64,000 nucleotides of DNA from Sialis fuliginosa (lineage: Eukaryota; Arthropoda; Insecta; Megaloptera; Sialidae), in NCBI GenBank assembly GCA_961205875.1, contig OY540810.1:31062001-31126000 (forward strand), read 5' to 3'. How positions within the stretch are numbered: the first letter of the stretch is position 1; each line of letters opens with the position of its first letter. Of the stretch, positions 58,019-64,000 are shown in pieces. The notes under the pieces are model-generated. The model was not told the DNA's origin. It searched no databases and worked only from the letters and a program-made list of their open reading frames with translations. Position numbers and translations under genes: made by a program.

Positions 58019-58146
58019 GTTGTGTGCACCTCGGGTGTAAAATACGTCTTTTGCACTCGAGTAATTGTTAGTCTCGGCTGGCACCTGGACTAACAAACAT
58101 TCACACTCGTGCGAAAAACCATCATTTTGCACCCTAGTTACACAAC
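58019..58146. repeat. Short palindromic element
   Basis: GTTGTGTGCACC, GGGTGTAAAAT and ATTGTTAGTC on the left pair with GACTAACAAA, ATTTTGCACCC and TTACACAAC on the right, around a GC-richer loop near 58071-58088. It is probably a small MITE of unknown class. Confidence 0.6.
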
Positions 58147-58307
58147 TAACTATTTTTACACGTAATGATTTGATTTCACACGATTCATTTATACAAAATT
58201 AGTGTAAAACTTCTTATTTTCATACAAGTTCTGTTTCTTGTTAAATTTTCCTTTTGCAAAAACAGAATTGGGTGTAATTCAAAACTAATCTTCAAATATA
58301 TGTACTA

Positions 58308-59430
58308 GGGTGCTTTTTTTTGCGACTATTTTTTTTTTCACTCCCACCTCAAAATTTTCTTGGAAATACCTCAAAAAAAATTCCCTGAAAATTTGAGCCC
58401 TTAATATTAATATTAAGTACTCGCTTTCAGCGTTTAAAGATTTCCCATTGAAAATACACGTAAACTTGAACTTTTTTTTTTACTTTTTATAGCTCAGAGG
58501 CATTTTATCCTATTTGAACGTTTGAAAAACCAAATTACGCAGAATTTGGTTTTTCTATATAAAAGTATTTATTGCAACGAAACTGTAACTTACAAGGGTG
58601 AGACAGTACAGGTGATTAAAGTCAAATTTTTCATGAATTTCTTGTTTTTTCATTGTTATTTCATAAATGGCTGAAAATACAGAAAAAGTTTAAATAAAAA
58701 AGTTGTAGCAAATTCAATTTTCTTCAAAAAAGATCCTGAGCATCAAATCTCTATTATTGATATTTTTCAAGATAATAAGCTTTTTGTTTTTTATGATTTA
58801 CGATTTTCATGAACATAAAGAACATCTATTTGAGGTTATTTACCTCTTCTTTTCTTCTTGACTTTGAAAAAGTAGATAATAACTTAAAAAAAAAATTGTT
58901 TTTAATAATTAGAGTCGCGAATTTATGAAAATCGTAAATCATAAAAAACAAAAAGCTTATTATCTTGAAAAATATCAATAATAGAGAATTGATGCTCAGG
59001 ATCTTTTTTGAAGAAAATTGAATTTGCTACAACTTTTTTATTTAAACTTTTTCTGTATTTTCAGCTATTTATGAAATAACAATGAAAAAACAAGAAATTC
59101 ATGAAAAATTTGACTTTAATCACCTGTACTGTCTCACCCTTGTAAGTTACAGTTTCGTTGCAATAAATACTTTTATATAGAAAAACCAAATTCTGCGTAA
59201 TTTGGTTTTTCAAACGTTCAAATAGGATAAAATGCCTCTGAGCTATAAAAAGTAAAAAAAAAAAGTTCAAGTTTACGTGTATTTTCAATGGGAAATCTTT
59301 AAACGCTGAAAGCGAGTACTTAATATTAATATTAAGGGCTCAAATTTTCAGGGAATTTTTTTTGAGGTATTTCCAAGAAAATTTTGAGGTGGGAGTGAAA
59401 AAAAAAAAATAGTCGCAAAAAAAAGCACCC
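58308..59430. mobile_element. Long-hairpin element (505-bp arms, ~99% identical)
   Basis: The left end GGGTGCTTTTTTTTGCGACT and its complement at the right end bound a 1123-bp palindrome, with TA directly outside each side (58306-58307, 59431-59432). The arms (58308-58812 and 58926-59430) differ by only a handful of bases by eye (for example CATAAATGG against CATAAATAG), around a spacer of about 113 bases. A transcript through it would fold into a very long double-stranded RNA. No enzyme is encoded. The 75-codon frame at 59061-59288 runs inside one arm and has a mirror image in the other. Confidence 0.92.
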
Positions 59431-59432
59431 TA

Positions 59433-59783
59433 AATATGTACCTATTGTCATCGATACATTAAACATATATGCAGTTGGTACATATAGTAAATGTATAAAC
59501 ACCGCCTTGTATCTGAACTCGTAGATTACGTACATTAATAGACTTGTTATATATATAATATAACGCCACACTTCAAATATGCCGTGACCCGTTTGGTCCG
59601 TTGTTCGGGCGCGTTAACTTACATGCGGGATACAAGGAACATTGTACTGGGTAAAAGGGAATCATCAATGACATGCTTTATGTTTGGATCAAAACGTGTA
59701 AATTTTTTTACGTTCTTTGTCTTGTGTTGGAACGAATATTGATTGCTGAGTAAGGTGGCGTTTATATTTTTTATTTTAAGCTA
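59433..59783. other. AT-rich spacer
   Basis: A short GC-richer patch (59580-59640) was not recognised. Confidence 0.45.
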
Positions 59784-60349
59784 AGGTAGTTCTCGTGCTA
59801 CAGTACTATCAAAAAGTTACGCTCATTATACCGAAGTAAAATATCGAAAATAATTGCGTTGCTACAGAGAATTTTTGATCAAGTCTATACTCAAAGCCGT
59901 CTATTGTTGTATTAGTACGTATAAGGGTAGTTTTCTTTATTTTATGACTAAACGCTTCGACAGATTTTGATAAAAAAACTACCAAACAGTAAAGGGTTAT
60001 TATTCTGATATGTGATAAAAAAATTCAAAATGATTGACCGTTTCGTATTTGAAATACAATTGTATTTCAAAAACAAAACGGTCAATCATTTGTTATTGAA
60101 ATACAAGGTTTATTTGGAATTTTTTTTATCACATATCAGAATTATAAGCCGCTTTACTGTTTGATAGTTTTTTATCAAAATCTTGATATAGTGGATACGT
60201 ACAAAAGTGGCAAACTTTGATGATAATTATCTCGAGTTTAAAACGGTCGATCTCTTTAAAATTTCACGTTTGGATAGATATCAATATTCTTTTTAAGCCA
60301 TGAATTTTTTTAAAATTCTATCGAAATGACGTTTGCATGAGAACTACCT
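59784..60349. mobile_element. TA-target MITE with inner palindromes (566 bp)
   Basis: The ends AGGTAGTTCTCGTGC and GCATGAGAACTACCT are inverted repeats, with TA outside both. In the centre, GATTTTGATAAAAAAACTA and TAGTTTTTTATCAAAATC, ATATGTGATAAAAAAATTC and its complement, and ATGATTGACCGTTT and AAACGGTCAATCAT form nested stems around 60060. No open frame. Confidence 0.88.
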
Positions 60350-60373
60350 TAAGATTGTTTTTAGTTAGAATAT

Positions 60374-60592
60374 ATGTATGAGAAGGTGAGTTCTAAAAAT
60401 CGAGATGCAATGGATTTTGAAAGAATTTTTGGCATTCTTTCAAAATCCACGGCATCTCGATTTAAAAAAAGTGGAACTAACGAATTTTGGAACGCACTTC
60501 CTCATATTTACTATGGCGAAATCTATGAAGATTTTGATTACAGCATTATTCAAAACAATATGGTTGGGTTAGATGAAATTTACAATTAATAT
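60374..60592 (+). other. 71-codon frame spanning a long perfect hairpin
   Basis: The frame runs from ATG at 60374 to TAA at 60590. Its last 35 codons (FKKSGTNEFWNALPHIYYGE then IYEDFDYS...) have somewhat balanced composition, while codons 10-28 are encoded by the hairpin at 60398-60463. I recognise no domain. It could be the end of a decayed transposon protein. Confidence 0.3.
60398..60463 (+). ncRNA. miRNA-like hairpin
   Basis: AAATCGAGATGC pairs with GCATCTCGATTT, and TGGATTTTGAAAGAAT pairs perfectly with ATTCTTTCAAAATCCA, separated by a small mismatch bulge and a loop of about 7 bases. The stem of about 28 pairs in 66 nt has pre-miRNA dimensions, but the near-perfect pairing is also typical of a young MITE fragment. 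Confidence 0.3.
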
Positions 60593-61530
60593 TACTAACA
60601 TTTAATGTCTAAATTATTATTGTTTGATACTGGAAATCGATAACGTTTATTAATAATAAACCGGTTATAAAATGTCATAACTGTACACAATAATATAATA
60701 ACATAACAATAAACACTCATTTTGGGCAAAATTTTTGGAAAGTTGTATCTCTCTCATGACGAATTTCTGAATACATTTTCATATGACGTTTTTTGCTTAA
60801 AATAACATCCTCGAAATACTGTAAATTTTTTTTACACTAGTTGTAAATCATCCTGTATAACAGGATTGGCCAAAGATCATGCTAGTAGGAACTGCATTCA
60901 TAATTTAAAAATATTCTAGAACCACAATTAGAGTTTTCGGGGGTATTAAATACATCCAAGAATTAAAAAAAATATTTTTTTGTTTCAACATAAATTCCTC
61001 TATCATAAGTACATTACTAATCGCGTAGAAAATCAAACAAAAAGTTGAATAAATTGTTTTGGCATTTGAACTGATTAGTCGACTTTCGTAAATTCAATTT
61101 AAAAAAACTACAAATTAAATATGCAAATACAGAAATAAATTTTAATCATCATTACATAACGAACTAATTGACCTCATAAATATTAAATTAAATTTTCTTC
61201 AATATCTATATCACTAAAAACGTCTTTTAGTGGTAGTGGTTTAATTTGTATTCAGAGAGCAACGTCGATATGGCAGTATTCTATCTTACCGGCTTCTGAT
61301 TTATCTAGATTACATTTTACTTATCCTCCGAGAATTTTTCATGTATTTATTGTTCGATTTCCATTATTCGATGCTGCATTATAGTGGGAATACTTTATTG
61401 ATATGATATCAATACTGATTCATTAGGGATTATCTTTCTTGAGAATTGACTCAAGTAATAATAATGTAAAGATATAAATAAATAAGTAAAAATGTATTCT
61501 TATCACATAGAAAGTGGATATATGTACCTA
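60593..61530. other. AT-rich spacer
   Basis: CATCCTGTATA (about 60850) resembles a MITE end without an assigned partner. Nothing else was recognised. Confidence 0.45.
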
Positions 61531-61965
61531 TTATGGGCTTTAGAAGCGTGTGCCACTGTAAAGGTCAGAATCGCTAACAACAGATTACAAAATATTATCT
61601 TTTCTTAAGGCGGAGCTTATATAGTTACATCATTTTAAATAAAAACACAAATATACGCCCATTTCATTTATTAATTTTATATCAAGTTTAACATATTTAT
61701 ATACTAAAATTCGGAATATCAAATATTAATTGCCACAAAACAATTTTCAATAGATCACATACTAATTTCATCGCACAAATATGTGAGTAGATACTATAAA
61801 CGAAGAGTACTTCTTTATCTAGCAAATGAATTAAAAAATATCTCTCTGATACACGAAGAAATGATTTAAATATTATAATAATCAAATGAAAGGAGCCTAC
61901 TAAGTTTGTGATAAGCGAATTTGAATGAAAACTGGTCGACCACTTCTGCACGCGACTCTATGTAT
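61531..61965 (+). repeat. Dispersed repeat (TATGGGCTT family), copy 2
   Basis: It carries the same ordered blocks as 54846-55105, with extra internal sequence (about 61700-61860) including an 84-codon minus frame that is not supported as coding. Confidence 0.85.
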
Positions 61966-62578
61966 TGCTAAGAGCGTCCGCAGAAAATTTTCCAACGAAG
62001 GGCAAAGTTTATAGATAAATAAATCAATAAACTTTCATTTATTGCATCAATTTATTCAATCTCAGGGAGGGGAAAGTACCACGTTTCTCCGCCCCCTAAA
62101 TATTATAAAATGTAATATAGTATTTATAATAAGAAAATTGTTAAAAAGAATATCCGAAAACATAAAATAAAATATTAGTTATATTTGGAATATTATTTAA
62201 TTAATATCATAAGATGCATGTTTACGAATTTTTTTTTTTGAAAAATTCCTGCGGGAAAAGTTTATTTACTGAAATATAAACAGAGGAAAATGATTTCCTT
62301 GAAACGTTTATTTTTGCACCGTAAATAAAATTTATGAAACATTTCATACATATTTTATAAAATGTATAAATTATAGGATTACTAAGGATTCAGTTTTGGC
62401 CATTTATTTACATTTTTATTTTATCTTATAGCATTTATGTATGCTTAGATTGTTTGTGGATATTATAATAATAAAGTGTCAGCATATTTCTTCTTTGCTT
62501 TATTAGCGTCGTAATAAAATCATAAAATTCAAAGAATCGCCCATAAAATTAAATTACATTTAGTTATCTTAGCGATGC
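61966..62578. other. AT-rich spacer
   Basis: Nothing recognised. Confidence 0.5.
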
Positions 62579-62604
62579 TCTAGACTACTCTAGAGTAGTC
62601 TAGA
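62579..62604. repeat. Perfect 26-bp palindrome
   Basis: TCTAGACTACTCT is followed immediately by its exact complement AGAGTAGTCTAGA, with no spacer. It contains three CTAG words. Confidence 0.9.
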
Positions 62605-63734
62605 CTCTGGAGCTAAATGAAAATAAAACTAAAATTTGTAAACAGGTAGTCTTCGACTTACGTGATTTTTACTTACGCGAATTCATGAGTATTAAAGATT
62701 TTTAAAAAGATTTTAAGACGCTGTAAATCCGTGTATTTTAAATGGGAAAATCACCCACTTCTGATAATGGCCAATTTTAAAGATCACATTTTTTAAAATT
62801 ATTTGGAGCTGATTTGAAGGGGGGGGGGGGGTAATCAAAATTCATCTCAACTCCATCGAAGGACCACCCTAATATAAAATAATAATAAAAAATAATAAAA
62901 ATAAATTTAAATTTAATTAATGACGATTCGCTCAATCACATAAGAGCATTCAATCCGTTGAAACGTGCAGTATTATTAATACTTGCATACACACGTATGT
63001 ACTACGCGCCTCCACCATGTCCCCTAGCATGCGCGTCATTCATACATGATTACATAACGTATGACATAAACAATTACATTCATCGGGTTATTACATAAAC
63101 ACAATATGACGGTTCATGTATAACTGCTCTCAGGGCTGCCCCTTCAATTCTATTCCCTTTGATTCTAAGAACGTTAAAGTCGAAGATATTATTTTATAAA
63201 TTCTTGTATTCTTTGAAGTGCATCGTTTTGACTGTAGGGTTCTTATTTGATTACTGGATTTAAGTCGCCGAAAGTACGTTTTATAACAAAGTATGTTTTC
63301 TGTTTTTAATGTAAAATTTTATCTTTGTGACGTCAGCTCGCGAATTATTAATGTTTGGAAAATTTGTCGATTGGAATAGAATAAATAAAATGGATAGTTT
63401 AATATCAATAGAGTGCTTCGGTAATTAATTTAATCGAATAAATAAACATGGTATGACACTATTGGCAATATTGAAATATGTTATTAATATTATTAATATA
63501 TGCCAGATATTTTTGTCCAATATAGCCGAAGTCTATTTTATAAAGGTCTTACCGTAGTAATATACAAAAAGTGTATTAAAACTTTAGTAAAAAAAATTAC
63601 ACTAAAGTGTGTAACCTAAAAAGTGATAAACAATTTGTCTTTAAAAGGAAGAAGTTTTACTGAAGATAAGTAAACATGAGAGAAGACAACTTGTTTATAA
63701 CTTTTTAGTTGACATGTTTAAGCGTAATCGGGTT
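62605..63734. other. AT-rich spacer with a 13-base G run
   Basis: GTCTTCGACTTACG near 62649 recalls a Tigger-type terminus, and a G run lies at 62819-62831. Their relation is unclear, and I recognise no gene. Confidence 0.4.
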
Positions 63735-63888
63735 TAAGTTTTTTTAAAACTTTTATTGACGATGGAAAAGGAAAATACGTTATATTTAGGTCCCGGTATT
63801 TTTCCATAAAACCTCATGTTAAAATACTTCGTTAGTACGTGTTTTCCTCCCAGTCCCTTCAAAAACGTACTAACGAGGTTCCACTGTG
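63735..63888 (-). mobile_element. Right end of a pogo/Tigger-like MITE
   Basis: Read on the minus strand the end is CACAGTGGAACCTCGTTAG after TA (63889-63890). An inner inverted pair CGTTAGTACGT and ACGTACTAACG (63829-63875) follows. CAGTGGAACCTCG is a classic Tigger-like terminus. The opposite end is not identified. Confidence 0.55.
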
Positions 63889-64000
63889 TATATTTCTTGT
63901 TACTATAGGGCGAGTCCAGATTAACCGCTACTTTTACTGACTTTTTTGTTTTATTAATTTTTTTACGTAAAAAGTTCACTTCTTGATAAATTGAGAAACA

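Noticed and set aside
59061-59288. 75-codon minus frame
   Set aside because: It is part of one arm of the long hairpin element and is mirrored in the other arm.
1-64000. tRNA genes, intact rRNA genes, CRISPR arrays, bacterial promoters or operons
   Set aside because: No tRNA B-box with cloverleaf potential, no regularly spaced repeat/spacer array and no bacterial gene organisation were seen; the window is eukaryotic in character.

Overview
The window is about 64 kb of very AT-rich animal DNA with almost no protein-coding sequence. There are no prokaryotic operons, ribosome binding sites, CRISPR arrays or recognisable tRNA genes. The DNA is full of short non-autonomous DNA transposons, Helitron-like ends, a truncated LINE, and CA/GT microsatellites. 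Arthropod-type repeat tails (GGGTTCC starts, a ...CTTGGCCG end, 3' ends reading ...CTAG|T) and a short CCTAA (insect telomere-type, TTAGG) tract point to an insect. A moth or butterfly is my best guess, but no host gene is recognisable enough to prove the order. The likeliest setting is one or more very large introns or an intergenic gap.

Layout. 0-5 kb: a GC-rich island with a TATA/Inr core promoter, a 78-bp minisatellite and poly(A) signals (candidate solo LTR or short transcription unit), then two terminal-inverted-repeat (TIR) MITEs. 5-20 kb: a Helitron end, a decayed Tc1-type transposase on the minus strand, a GTAC-rich repeat, a snap-back repeat, a perfect 34-bp palindrome, and long featureless AT-rich blocks. 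20-36 kb: a mirror-image PIF/Harbinger-like element carrying two opposed copies of a transposase N-terminal fragment, a Tigger-like MITE with another element nested in it, a GATC-rich palindromic MITE, a candidate 25-nt microexon with a full acceptor/branch-point/donor set, and more MITEs. 36-50 kb: one convincing coding exon on the minus strand (35891-36259), four copies of a 0.55-kb TA-target MITE family (one interrupted by a LINE fragment), Helitron-like and GGGTTCC-family elements, and a complete 875-bp hAT-like element with an 8-bp target duplication. 50-64 kb: a CpG-dense island beside a long GT microsatellite, a 1.1-kb long-hairpin element with ~99% identical 505-bp arms, another TIR MITE, a miRNA-like hairpin, and palindromes.

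No gene network can be built from this window. The parts that may belong to host genes are the minus-strand exon at 35.9-36.3 kb, the plus-strand microexon at 29932-29956, weaker splice-bounded segments at 27.4 and 41.8 kb, and two islands (about 0.9-1.7 and 55.2-55.5 kb). Almost everything else that is structured is transposon-derived. Most open frames of 60-110 codons are random AT-rich frames or run through inverted repeats. All family assignments come from motif and terminal-structure reading by eye; no database search was run.
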